This document shows, in pieces, positions 49,544-58,048 of a stretch of 64,000 nt of DNA (its first letter is position 1; the number at the start of each line of letters is the position of its first letter). Location of the stretch: the NCBI GenBank assembly GCA_013306675.1, contig JABLUY010000164.1:23407-87406 (forward strand). The letters are read 5' to 3'. The position numbers and the translations under genes were made by a program. The DNA comes from Thraustochytrium sp. TN22 (lineage: Eukaryota; Sar; Bigyra; Thraustochytrida; Thraustochytriidae). Under the pieces are notes generated by a model. That model worked only from the letters and a program-made list of their open reading frames with translations, searched no databases and had not been told where the DNA came from.

Positions 49544-50032
49544 GGCGCGGCGCGGCGCGGCGGCGTCGGCGCCCTGCCGGCCCCTGCCAGTGCCGGGACG
49601 TTCGCTCGCCGCTCGACCGCGATCTCCTGCACGCGCCGCGCCGAGGCCGCGCGCTGCAGCGCGCCGCGCCCGCGCCGAGCCGAGCCGCGCCGAGCCGCGC
49701 GAGCCGTTAGGGATGGGCCGCCCGCGCGCGCGCGGCCGCGGCGCCGCGCGCGGCGACCCGCGAGTTGCCGAGCGCAGCTCGCGAGCGGGCAACCACCGCG
49801 GGCGAGCAAGCCCCCTTCTTCGCTCGCGCTCGCGCCCTCTCGCGCGCGGTGGGCGGCGGCGGCGGCGGCGGCGGGCGGCGCGGCGCCGCGCTCGGCTCGG
49901 CTCGGCTCGGCCCGGACCCTCTGCGCCCCTCGCGCGAGCGGCGCGGGCGGCGGCGGCGCGGCGGCGGCGCGGGCCCGGCGAGCCTCTCCCTCCCGCGGCG
50001 GCGTCCGCGGCGCCGAGGCGGAGGGCGGCAAG
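49544..50032. promoter_or_regulatory. Divergent promoter region, SAM-domain gene and ELOF1
   Basis: About 490 bases, extremely GC-rich, with CGCGCCGAGCCG direct repeats (about 49673-49697), a GGCGGCGGC run (about 49853-49875) and CTCGGCTCGG repeats (about 49892-49910). No gene is seen. Confidence 0.45.
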
Positions 50033-50526
50033 ATGGGCAGGCGCAGGCGCGCGCAGAAGAAGGTGACGACGAAGAAGCGCGCGACGGTGTCGAAGGTGTT
50101 TAAGTGCCCGTTCTGCTCAACAGACGATGCCATCACGTGCAAGATGTAGGTTGGCTTGGCTTGGCTCGCGAGGTCGTGCTCGGCACCAAGTGGCGAGCGA
50201 GGCGCGCGCGAGAGTAGAGGGGCGGCGCGGCTGACTTGCGCGCGGTGCGGCGCGGCGCGACGCGACGCGGACACAGTGACCACGTCAAGGGCATGGCAAC
50301 CCTGAACTGCCGTGTGTGTGACGCGAACTTTCAATCGTGGAAGGTAAACTGTGAGTTGAGAGGACGCGGGGCTGAAGGTCATCCCTGTGAGGACAGGACC
50401 TGACTGACGAGGGTCTGTGCCTTTCTAGACCTCACGGAGCCGATCGATGTCTTCTGCGAGTGGTATGACGCTTGTGAGAACGAGAATGGTGTGGTGCGCG
50501 CCGACGACGGCGACGACGACGAGTGA
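50033..50526 (+). CDS. ELOF1: Transcription elongation factor 1 homologue ELOF1, three exons
   Basis: Exons 50033-50145, 50277-50350 and 50429-50526 give 94 residues. Exon 1 encodes MGRRRRAQKKVTTKKRATVS, then FKCPFCSTDDAITCK. Exon 2 gives IDHVKGMATLNCRVCDANFQ, then SWKVN. Exon 3 gives YLTEPIDVFCEWYDACENEN and an acidic end. This is the Elf1/ELOF1 family: a basic N-terminal tail, a four-Cys zinc ribbon (CPFC...CRVC), and the YL(S/T)EP(I/V)DV..(E/D)W.DACE block. ELOF1 rides on RNA polymerase II, aids elongation and takes part in transcription-coupled repair. Donors GTAGGT and GTGAGT and acceptors CACAG and TTCTAG all keep the frame. An alternative donor at AAG/GTAAAC would break the family alignment. 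The gene is easily missed because each exon is short. Confidence 0.9.
50146..50276 (+). other. ELOF1 intron 1
   Basis: 131 bases with GTAGGT donor and ACACAG acceptor. It splits the Ile codon after CK. Read through, it would stop at once after CKM. Confidence 0.85.
50351..50428 (+). other. ELOF1 intron 2
   Basis: 78 bases with GTGAGT donor and TTCTAG acceptor. It splits the Tyr codon of the NYLTEP segment. Confidence 0.85.
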
Positions 50527-50943
50527 CGCAGAAAAGCTCCAAGAAGGCGAGAACGACGAAGAGAGAGGCCCGTTTCCCCCTTGATCCTCCTTCTCCTGTT
50601 CCTTTTCCATCGTCCTTTTCATCGTCCTTTCATCGGTCCTTTTCATTCTTTTCCTCCTCCTCCTCCTCCTCCTCCTCCTCCTCACCGCTAGGCAGCCGGG
50701 GTGTGCGAGCGTCGCGACGCGTGCCGAGGCGCGACTGGGCGTGCACGCCTGGGCCGCGTGGCGAAACAGACACGACACGCAAGCATCTGACATCCCCTGT
50801 ATTGACGCGTCATTTGCTTGCAAGAGAAAAGACATCTATCTTCACCCTTACAGTCTAGCACCTTGGCAAGGCCTAAAAGCAGAGAACACAGTGGATGGAC
50901 ACAGGCAGAGAGGGGCGGACGGCTCCTCTTTGCAACGGGGAGA
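50527..50943. other. Convergent 3' flank, ELOF1 and SH3 gene
   Basis: About 417 bases with a TCC/TCT-rich polypyrimidine tract (about 50577-50682) that includes a CCT triplet run (about 50655-50682). No gene is seen. Confidence 0.5.
50655..50682 (+). repeat. CCT triplet run
   Basis: About nine CCT units inside a longer pyrimidine tract downstream of ELOF1. Confidence 0.85.
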
Positions 50944-51870
50944 CTAAAAGTCTGGCACCTCGCCTGCGTCTTGCGCAGTCTCAGTGACATAGGAGCGCGG
51001 CACGAGCCCGACGGCGCCCGCGGCGTTGCGTGCAAACCACCACTCCTGGTTGTCAGCGAGGTGCAGGCCGGTGAGCATATCGCCGGCGGTCACGGACAGC
51101 TCGGTGCCGTTTTGCGCCGCGAAGTTGTAGAGCACGGTGAGTGGTACCATGCCATCCGCGGAGGCGCCGTCGTTGTCGTCGTCGTCACCAGAGTCTGCGG
51201 CAGGTGCTGTCGCCGCGAGCTGCTCGAGCTTCCGGGCGAAGTCTGCCTGGCCCGCCTTGAGGAACCGGCGGTGGCGCACGATGAGAATGTAGGCGGCGAC
51301 CAGGGAGAAGACGACAATGCCCGCGCCACTCGCACCGGCAATGAGCGGCCAGTTGATCGGAACGGCGTCGTAGTCGACGTTGGGGTCGCGCGTGGTGTCG
51401 AGGCCGCCGCATTCATAAAAGTCGGCGACACAGTACTCGGTGACGCAGGAGCGGCAGGAGAGCGAGTCCTCACCCTGCGCCAAGAAACAGGTCATGCCGC
51501 AGTTCTCGTAGGTGCACCATGCAAGGCTGGCAAAGCAGTCTGCGCATGGTTTGGAGAAGGCCTGTGCGCCCTGGTAAATGAGCTCGCCTTCAGTGTCAGT
51601 ATTGGCTCTCGTGTCGTTCTGCATGCAGAGTGAAATATCTTCCACGCCCGTCTCCCCCGTGAGGTCGTTGTCTCTGAGGAACACCTGCGTGCAGTCGGAG
51701 AGATCGGCCTCGAAGGAGCTGAAGCCGCCGTTGTTCCAGTATTCGCGGTCCGCATCGCACGCTGTACCGGCCGTGAGCCCGCTCGTGTCGAGCAGCTCGT
51801 CCTCGCCGCGGGCTGCGGCGACGAGGGCCAGGAGGACGCCGGTCATGCACGCCCAGCGGCTGGAGCACAT
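50944..51870 (-). CDS. Type I membrane protein with Cys-rich ectodomain and cytoplasmic SH3 domain
   Basis: A protein of 308 residues, ATG at 51870. Signal peptide at 1-22 (WACMTGVLLALVAAARG). The ectodomain (23-170) has many Cys residues, closely spaced in CADCFASLAWCTYENCGMTC and CRSCVTEYC, so it should be held by disulfides. One transmembrane helix lies at about 175-198 (LIAGASGAGIVVFSLVAAYI). The cytoplasmic part starts with basic residues, then an acidic linker, and ends with an SH3 domain: TVLYNFAAQNGTELSVTAGD, then WWFARNAAGAVGLVPRSYV, with the usual ALYDF, W and PxxYV positions. It would couple an outside signal or adhesion event to Pro-rich partners inside. The ligand is unknown. The architecture is plain; the family is not one I can name. 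Confidence 0.75.
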   Translation of the reverse strand: MCSSRWACMTGVLLALVAAARGEDELLDTSGLTAGTACDADREYWNNGGFSSFEADLSDCTQVFLRDNDLTGETGVEDISLCMQNDTRANTDTEGELIYQGAQAFSKPCADCFASLAWCTYENCGMTCFLAQGEDSLSCRSCVTEYCVADFYECGGLDTTRDPNVDYDAVPINWPLIAGASGAGIVVFSLVAAYILIVRHRRFLKAGQADFARKLEQLAATAPAADSGDDDDNDGASADGMVPLTVLYNFAAQNGTELSVTAGDMLTGLHLADNQEWWFARNAAGAVGLVPRSYVTETAQDAGEVPDF

Positions 51871-52284
51871 TTTCGTGTCCGTGTCCGTGTCGAGCGCTTC
51901 GCGTCACGCCCGTGGCGCGCCGTCCCGTGCGGCGACGCTTCGAGTCACACGCCGCGCCGCCTTGCTTGGCTTGGCTCCGCGCCTCGCCGCGCCGCTCCGC
52001 GCCGCCACGAGCTCGGCGCGGCGCGAGGTTGGTCCTTGAACTGCTGCTTCAAAAGCTTGCACGCGCCGGGCCGGGTTCCTTATGCGCACGCGGGGGAAGT
52101 AGCGGGACAAGGTGGGCGGTAAGGTGGCTCGTGATCGCGCAAGCATGGATGCGGTTGTCCGTGACTCGGATGTGCTTTGTCCTAGAACGAAGAGGAGGTA
52201 CGAGCTGGAGCGCGCAGAGTCAGAGAAGAGAGAGCAAAGCTAAGCCAGGCTGTCGAGCTAGCTCGACGTAACGTTAGACTAAAT
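51871..52284. other. Intergenic, upstream of the SH3 gene and 3' of the flavoprotein gene
   Basis: About 414 bases between two co-oriented minus-strand genes. It contains a perfect 16-base palindrome, GTCGAGCT/AGCTCGAC, at 52252-52267, just past the flavoprotein stop. No gene is seen. Confidence 0.45.
52252..52267. repeat. 16-bp perfect palindrome past the flavoprotein stop
   Basis: GTCGAGCT followed by AGCTCGAC. In RNA it would form an 8-bp stem with no loop, so it is more likely a DNA site than a hairpin. It shares the AGCTAGCT core seen at other gene flanks. Confidence 0.6.
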
Positions 52285-54324
52285 CTAGGAGAAGCGCAGC
52301 ATCATGGTGCGGAGGCGCTGGAAGTCGTCGCTGGCGCGAGGGTCTTTGGCAAAGGGGTAGGGCGCGCCGAGCTCGGTGGCGGCAATGATGCCGGAGAGCA
52401 GCGACGGGTCGTGGCCGTTGGCGGGGAGCACGGCGGAGCCGCAAAAGTAGGTCTGGCCTTGGCGGGCGCCCTGGAGCCAGGGCCAAAAGGCGACGGAGCT
52501 GGCGAGCTGGAAAAGAGTGAGGCACGGGTGCGCCTCGCGCGAGGTGGAGACCCAGGAGGCGTCGGTGCCGGCGCGGTCAAGCTTGGCGTCGGCGTTGTAA
52601 GAGACAAGCATGGGCAGGCGGCCGCGCAGGCCGGCCTCGGTGACGGTGGGCGCCCAGGAGGAGATGACGAAGGAGTTCTCGAGCGAGCGCGGGCGGCGCG
52701 CGTCGACCTCGATGTAGTTGCAGTACTTGTCGAGAACCTCGCCCTGGAAGGCGGACGGCAGGACTGCGTCGGCGTCGGAGTGCACGACGCCGCGCTCGAA
52801 GGTCTTGTCGCGGTCCGTGGTGTACATGGTGTTGTCGAGCACGCCTGCTTCGAGGCGGTCGAGCAGCCAGCGTTGCGGCGGGAGCAGCGAGCGGTCATTG
52901 TTGAGGCCGTTGGCGTCGTTGGGCGCAGCGGCGCGGCCCGGCATAGCGGGCCCCTTGCCATGGAGGATGAGGTTCATGGCGGGCGCCGAGCAGGCGAAGA
53001 CGACGGCGTCAAAAACCTCGTCGCGGTCGTCCTCGTCGATGACGTGCACGAAGAAGCCGTCGGTGCCGTCATCGCGCGGCTCGTAGCGTACAGACTCGAC
53101 GCCGCAGGAGGTGCGCACGTTGCCGGCCGGGAGCTCGGAGGCCATGCGGCGGATGGTGTCGAAGGCGTGCGTCTTCCAGGCGCGCATGACGGGCACGCGG
53201 TCGAAGGGCACGATGTCGTTGAGGATCTCCGCCATGGTGCTGGGCAGGGAGTCCATCTCAACCTCGAGGAAGGTGGACGAGTGAATGGGCACGAAGACGA
53301 GGTCCCAGAAGCGGTCGGTGATACCAAAGAGCCGGCAGAGCGTGCGCAGCGGGATGACGTTGAGCGGATTGGCAAAGCTCATGCGGTACATGCTGGGGAT
53401 GCTGCTGGGCTGGAAGAGGGCATTGACGCGGCGCACGAAGCGGTAGAGGCGCTGCCAGGCGGCCAGGTCACGCTGCATGGCGGCGTCCGGCGCCCAGTCG
53501 CGCTCCTGCTCGCGGCCGTGCGCGAAGACGCAGGCAGTGCTGCCGTCGGCGGCGCGCTCCGCCACGAAGAAGCGCAGCTCGTGCTCCTCGTGCTCGACGC
53601 CCAGCTCCTCGATGAGCGCGTTGTAGTTGTGGAAGTACTCGTGCGGCCAGGCCAGGACGGCCAGGCCGGTCTCCACCTTGGTACCGTCCACCTCCCACGT
53701 CATGGCCTTGGCGTTGCCGCCCACCTTGGGCTTCTTCTCGTACAGCACCGTCTCAACGCCGCCGCGGTTCAGCGTCCACGCCGCCGAGGTGCCGGCAATG
53801 CCGCTGCCCACCACGGCCACGCGCCGGATCGCCGGCCGCCGCTCCTGCTTGCTGCGCTTGCTGCGCCGCGCCGCCAGCCACAGCGCTGCCGCCGCGGTGG
53901 CCGCCAGCGTCGTGGCCGCTGCCGGCTTGGCCGCCAGCCGCAGCAGCCGCAGCAGCCGCTGCACGCGCTGCACGACGGCAAGCAGCAGCCGCCGCAGCGC
54001 CGGCCGCGCCCTCAGCGCGAGCGCCGCCGCCAGCGCCGCCAGCGCCGGTGGGCCATGGGGCCTCAGATGCTGCTGCTGCTGCTGCTGCTGCAGTTCCCAG
54101 TGCTCTCGCAGCACACGCTGCTGCTCCTCGCTCGTCAGCTCCTGCGCGACGTCCTGCTGGAGCCCGCCCAGCGCGTGCTCTGCCCCCGCGAGGGGCCCCG
54201 CCAGCTCAAGCATCCCCTGCGCCTCGTGCGCCATCCCCGCGGTGGCCGCCGCCGCCGCCGCGTTCCCCGCCGCCGCGCTCCCCGCCACCGCCTCCATCTC
54301 GCCGTGCGCCGCCGCCGCCGCCAT
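52285..54324 (-). CDS. COG2907-type FAD-dependent oxidoreductase (amine oxidase-like flavoprotein)
   Basis: A protein of 679 residues, ATG at 54324. The first 150 residues are an Ala-rich leader with a short Gln run and one hydrophobic stretch (LAATAAAALWLAA), a possible membrane anchor. The FAD-binding Rossmann motif follows (VAVVGSGIAGTSAAWTLN, then YEKKPKVGGNA), then a substrate region (VETGLAVLAWPHEYFHNYNA, LIEELGVE). Near the end is the C-terminal FAD contact (TYFCGSAVLPANGHDPSLLS, GIIAA). The pattern is that of COG2907, predicted NAD/FAD-binding proteins related to amine oxidases. Bacterial members often sit next to fatty-acid cyclopropane synthase genes. Substrate unknown; a lipid is possible. 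The family assignment is from memory of motif order. Confidence 0.75.
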   Translation of the reverse strand: MAAAAAHGEMEAVAGSAAAGNAAAAAATAGMAHEAQGMLELAGPLAGAEHALGGLQQDVAQELTSEEQQRVLREHWELQQQQQQQHLRPHGPPALAALAAALALRARPALRRLLLAVVQRVQRLLRLLRLAAKPAAATTLAATAAAALWLAARRSKRSKQERRPAIRRVAVVGSGIAGTSAAWTLNRGGVETVLYEKKPKVGGNAKAMTWEVDGTKVETGLAVLAWPHEYFHNYNALIEELGVEHEEHELRFFVAERAADGSTACVFAHGREQERDWAPDAAMQRDLAAWQRLYRFVRRVNALFQPSSIPSMYRMSFANPLNVIPLRTLCRLFGITDRFWDLVFVPIHSSTFLEVEMDSLPSTMAEILNDIVPFDRVPVMRAWKTHAFDTIRRMASELPAGNVRTSCGVESVRYEPRDDGTDGFFVHVIDEDDRDEVFDAVVFACSAPAMNLILHGKGPAMPGRAAAPNDANGLNNDRSLLPPQRWLLDRLEAGVLDNTMYTTDRDKTFERGVVHSDADAVLPSAFQGEVLDKYCNYIEVDARRPRSLENSFVISSWAPTVTEAGLRGRLPMLVSYNADAKLDRAGTDASWVSTSREAHPCLTLFQLASSVAFWPWLQGARQGQTYFCGSAVLPANGHDPSLLSGIIAATELGAPYPFAKDPRASDDFQRLRTMMLRFS

Positions 54325-55176
54325 CCCGCTGCCTCGCCGCGCTCCTCTCCCTCCTTGCGCGTCTGCTGCCGCCCTGCGTCATCATCCTCCCAATCCGAGC
54401 CATGCCGCCGCCGCCGCGCGGCCTCCGCCCTCGCTCCCGGCGCGCTCGCGTCTCCCTCCTCTCCTCTCCTCCCCCTCCTCCCCCTCCTCCTCCTCCTCCT
54501 CCTCCTCCGCGCTCCTCTCCGCCTCCATGCCCTCCACCTTCTCCCCGTCCTGCAGGTCCTCCTCCAGGTCCTCCTCCTCCTCGTACCCGCCGTCGCGCCG
54601 CGGTCCCGCGGTACCGAGGCTTTCCGCGGAGCCGCGCGCCGGGTCCGGTGCGCCCGGCGCGCGTCGGGCGAACCTCGTCGCTCCGCCGCGCGCGGCGCTG
54701 CGCCCAGCGGACCCGGGCGGCCGGGCTGCCCTGAGAAGACCAGGGCGCGACCTGAGAACTGCGTTATAGTTAAACAAGCAGGCGTGGAGAGTGCGACTTT
54801 CCATTTTCTGCTCTGTCGTCTCTGTCGGTCTGCCCCTCTGTCAGTGCGGCGGCTACGGGAGTGAGGCCGCGGAGTTGCGCGCGGCGGCGCCGACGACGAC
54901 GGCGGCGCGTTGCGCGGCGCGGCAGGGCGGCGCGGCAAAGACGCAACGCGACGCGACGCTACGCAAGGCGCGCGCGGCGAGCGGCGGCGGCGAGCGGCGA
55001 CGGCGGCGCGGCGCGAGCGCGCGGCGCGAGCGCGGGCGGCGCGAGGCGCGGAGCGAGCAACTTCAGCAGGCCGGCACGGCACGGCCCGGCACGGCAGCGC
55101 AGAGCGGCGCGGCGCGGCGTAGCGCAGCGCGGCGCGGCGCGACGAGGCGAGGCGAGGCGCGAACGAGAGCGGGAGG
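54325..55176. promoter_or_regulatory. Divergent promoter region, flavoprotein and ISCA1
   Basis: About 850 bases. It contains CTCCTC runs (about 54450-54530) and a GGCGCGGCGC-rich stretch up to the ISCA1 start. Frames here are low-complexity Arg/Ala/Pro and match nothing. Confidence 0.45.
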
Positions 55177-55716
55177 ATGCTGCGCGCGGTGAGCGTGGCG
55201 CAGCGCGGCGCGAGGGCCGCGGCGCTGGCTGGCGCGAGGCCCGCAGGCGCGCCCGGCGCGTGGTGGCTGGCGGCGGCCCGGGCGGCGACGCTCGAGGCGC
55301 AGGCCAAGGGCTTCGCGACGAACGCCGCGGCCGCGGCGCAGCCGGCGGAGGAGCCCAAGCAGCAGCGGAAGCGGTCGCGGGTGCGGCAGCTCAAGGACCC
55401 CATCACACTCACGGACAACGCCGTGGCGCGGCTCAAGCAGCTGCTCGAGGGCAAGGACGTGGCCGGCGTGCGGCTCTCGGTGAAGCGCCGCGGCTGCAAC
55501 GGGCTCTCGTACCTGCTGGACTACGCGGACAAGTTCAAGTTCGAGGACACCGTGTCCAAGGACGGCGTCACGGTCGGCATTGACCCCAAGTCCCTGATCT
55601 ACCTTGTGGGCTCCGAGATGGACTTTTACGAGGACGACCTCACGGCCGAGTTCCGCTTTAACAACCCCAACTCCAAGGGCGAGTGTGGCTGCGGTGAGTC
55701 CTTCTCCGTCGACTAA
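55177..55716 (+). CDS. ISCA1: Mitochondrial iron-sulfur cluster assembly protein ISCA1 (A-type)
   Basis: A protein of 179 residues, ATG at 55177. The first 60 residues are an Arg/Ala-rich mitochondrial presequence. The A-type domain starts at LTDNAVARLKQLLEGKDVAG and has the three conserved cysteines: one in KRRGCNGLSYLLDYAD and two in GECGCGESFSVD. The IYLVGSEMDFYEDDLTAEFR, then FNNPN, segment is close to ISCA1 of animals and fungi. Its partners are ISCA2 and IBA57. Together they form [4Fe-4S] clusters for aconitase, lipoate synthase and other matrix enzymes. No intron; the length is normal once the presequence is removed. Strong call. Confidence 0.95.
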   Translation: MLRAVSVAQRGARAAALAGARPAGAPGAWWLAAARAATLEAQAKGFATNAAAAAQPAEEPKQQRKRSRVRQLKDPITLTDNAVARLKQLLEGKDVAGVRLSVKRRGCNGLSYLLDYADKFKFEDTVSKDGVTVGIDPKSLIYLVGSEMDFYEDDLTAEFRFNNPNSKGECGCGESFSVD

Positions 55717-56482
55717 GTCTTAGACCTCACCGCCCAGCCTGGGAAGCCGTCAGCACGGCGAACCAGTGAATATCTGCTGCAGTCATGCGCGCTGCGTGCG
55801 CGCACGCGAGCGAGCGGGCGCTACTCTGGCGATTCTCGCCCTCCTGCCCGCTCGCGCGCTCGTGGTCGCTCGCTCGCGCGCTCGGCGTGGTCCGAACCGT
55901 CGCGGCCCTTCTTTTTATCGTTCATGCCGTACCTGTTCTCCCCCCGTCGCCGAATCAGTCCCTATTGTCACGAAGGGTCTGCGTCCCGTCCTGTCTCTTT
56001 TTTCTTTGAGGAGCAATTTTGATCTGAATTTTCTCTCTCTCAAGTCTTCACCTTTTGATTAGCCAGCAAGTCTGACGAAGCGAAAGTCGGGTACTGGCAG
56101 CAAATGGCAAAGCTGACTCACGAGACCCTCGTAAGATCGAAGCATCCGAAGAATAAATCGATGGGTGAATGTATGGAGTCTACTGTCTACATGGATTCTG
56201 ACGCAGTGCGGCGTCAAATGATGAGCGCTGGCTTCAAGGGCGAGCGCCAACTTGTTACAGGCGTTGGCTTCCGAGCGAGAAGGGAGTTACAAAGCAGCCA
56301 GAGCTGACCGCCGTGGAGGCCCACGCCGTGGTATGGTCTGGGTGGCGAAGAAGTGCTTCTGGAGGACTCGGCGCTCGGCGAAGCTTGGGCACAGCATGCG
56401 GGCCTCCAGATTGGGATGGCTGGGCGGCCCCGGAGGCTCACGCAAAGTCGTCCTGGGGACTTGGCTTGTAGCGCACGTGCAA
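55717..56482. other. Convergent 3' flank, ISCA1 and unknown polyQ gene
   Basis: About 770 bases, with a short AT-richer part (about 55910-56060) unusual for the window. Small open frames exist (e.g. 56104-56307) but have no support. Confidence 0.4.
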
Positions 56483-58048
56483 TCAGGGCCAAACATGTGT
56501 AGGGCCGGCATGGGCCGCCGCGGCGGCTCGTGCAGAGATGGACGCGGGGGGATCTTGCGGCTGCGGCCTCGGTTGCGGTTGCGGCTGCGGCTGCGACTGC
56601 CAGAGCGGCCGTGTGTGTGAGGACTGCGCTTGGAGGTCGCGACCGGAGGAGGAGGCGGAAGAAGAAAAGGTTTGGGAGGCTGGTTCGCTGGACTCCGTGG
56701 CTGCTTCAGACTTGACGTAGCCCCCGCGACCGTCTGGCATGCAAACGCAGGGCAGTCTGCGCAGGATGGTATCGACGCGGACATGGCGGAGACGGGTGGG
56801 TGAGGTGAGCTGCACAGCAATCTCGTACTTGTCGTGCCCGCCTGGCACAGTGAGCTTAAGCTTGACGGCACGAGTCGTGTTGTTGAGCATGAAGCGTGCG
56901 TTCGCCACCGAGAGGCGATTCGTACGGTTCTGCAGCCAGACCTTGACGAGGCAGGCCGGGTGCACGAAGAACATGAGGTGCGAGCCGGAGCGCGTCTTAA
57001 GCTCCATGTTCATGATATAGACGCCCTCCGACACCTTGAAGGTCTTGTAGGCGGCCTTGCGTGCCGTCACTTCGAGCTCCGCAGCACGCACCGCCTCGTA
57101 CCGCGCGGGGAGGCTGCCAATGCCGCCGAACTCGTTACTGAAACTGGACGAGGACAAGTCCATGTCCGCCACGTCCACGTCGCGCACATCCAAGAGGTCC
57201 TCGTCCTGCAGAGAACCGTGGCCGCGCGAGTGCCGCGACTTGATGAGCGCGCGAACGCGCTCGGCGCGCATGTCGCCCTTGCCCGTGGCCTCGCCCTGGC
57301 TCTGCTCTTCCGCGTGCACCTCCTCTTCCTCATCCTCTGCGGCCGGGCTTTCTGTTTCTGGGCTTGTCGGCGCACCTTCGGGCGCGCTAGCCGCCGGCGT
57401 TGGCATCATTTGCGCCGGCACTAGAGGTACCTCCGCCGGCTTGGTCGTGTCTTCCTGCATCGTCTTTTCCGTTGGCATTGTCATCATCGCCGGCATCGTC
57501 ATCTCCGCCGACATCGTCGTCTCCACGTTGTTCTTCTTGAGGTGGTCCTCCGACTCTTGCCGTGCGTTCTTGGGCTGAATGTGGATCAGCTCTTCGAGGG
57601 ACGCGTCCTTGTCCCGCTCCTCCTCTTCGTCGTCATTCTTTCGTAGCTCCTGCTGGTGCTGCTCTTGCTGCTCTTGGGGTTGCGCGACGCTCTCCTCAGG
57701 GCGCAGCATGGGTGGCAAGGTGGTCTGGAGCCGCCTCTTGTGCAGCGCTTGCTGCAGAAAGAGCTCGAGGCGCGAGGTGTCCACCAGCAGTATGGGCGTG
57801 GGTTGCTGCTGCTGCTGCTGTTGCTGTTGCTGCTGCTGCTGTTGCTGCTGGTGGTGCTGCCCGTGCTGTCGCTCGCGCTTGCCAAGCGGCAGCCCACGGC
57901 CCGTGTGCGTCGAGGCCGTCAGCGCCGGCACCGGCGGCGCCGCCTCGGGTGGCACGGACCGGGACTGCAAGCGCGGCCTGGCCGTGGCCAGCGCGGCCTC
58001 GCTTCGCGTCGCGCGCGTTGGTGGGGGCGTCCCTCGGCGCGGGAGCAT
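56483..58048 (-). CDS. PolyQ protein of unknown function with one conserved-looking domain
   Basis: A protein of 521 residues, ATG at 58048. Residues 1-60 are disordered, then comes a run of about 17 Gln (HQQ...QQQ, near residue 65-85). Residues 90-290 are acidic and Met/Thr-rich (TMSAEMTMPAMMTMPTEKTM). The only folded-looking part is 315-440: RYEAVRAAELEVTARKAAYK, VSEGVYIMNMELKTRSGSHL, VHPACLVKVWLQNRTNRLSV and VKLKLTVPGGHDKYEIAVQL. These alternate hydrophobic residues like a beta sandwich. The tail has a Pro-Gln repeat. No signal peptide and no catalytic motif. I do not know this family. Confidence 0.55.
   Translation of the reverse strand: MLPRRGTPPPTRATRSEAALATARPRLQSRSVPPEAAPPVPALTASTHTGRGLPLGKRERQHGQHHQQQQQQQQQQQQQQQQPTPILLVDTSRLELFLQQALHKRRLQTTLPPMLRPEESVAQPQEQQEQHQQELRKNDDEEEERDKDASLEELIHIQPKNARQESEDHLKKNNVETTMSAEMTMPAMMTMPTEKTMQEDTTKPAEVPLVPAQMMPTPAASAPEGAPTSPETESPAAEDEEEEVHAEEQSQGEATGKGDMRAERVRALIKSRHSRGHGSLQDEDLLDVRDVDVADMDLSSSSFSNEFGGIGSLPARYEAVRAAELEVTARKAAYKTFKVSEGVYIMNMELKTRSGSHLMFFVHPACLVKVWLQNRTNRLSVANARFMLNNTTRAVKLKLTVPGGHDKYEIAVQLTSPTRLRHVRVDTILRRLPCVCMPDGRGGYVKSEAATESSEPASQTFSSSASSSGRDLQAQSSHTRPLWQSQPQPQPQPRPQPQDPPASISARAAAAAHAGPTHVWP
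57800..57852 (+). repeat. CTG/TTG triplet run (polyQ in the minus-strand unknown gene)
   Basis: Mixed CTG and TTG units on the plus strand, encoding Gln (CAG/CAA) in the minus-strand gene. Confidence 0.8.

Noticed and set aside
56104-56307. A 67-residue frame after ISCA1
   Set aside because: No similarity, no neighbour support, and overlap with the probable 3' flank.
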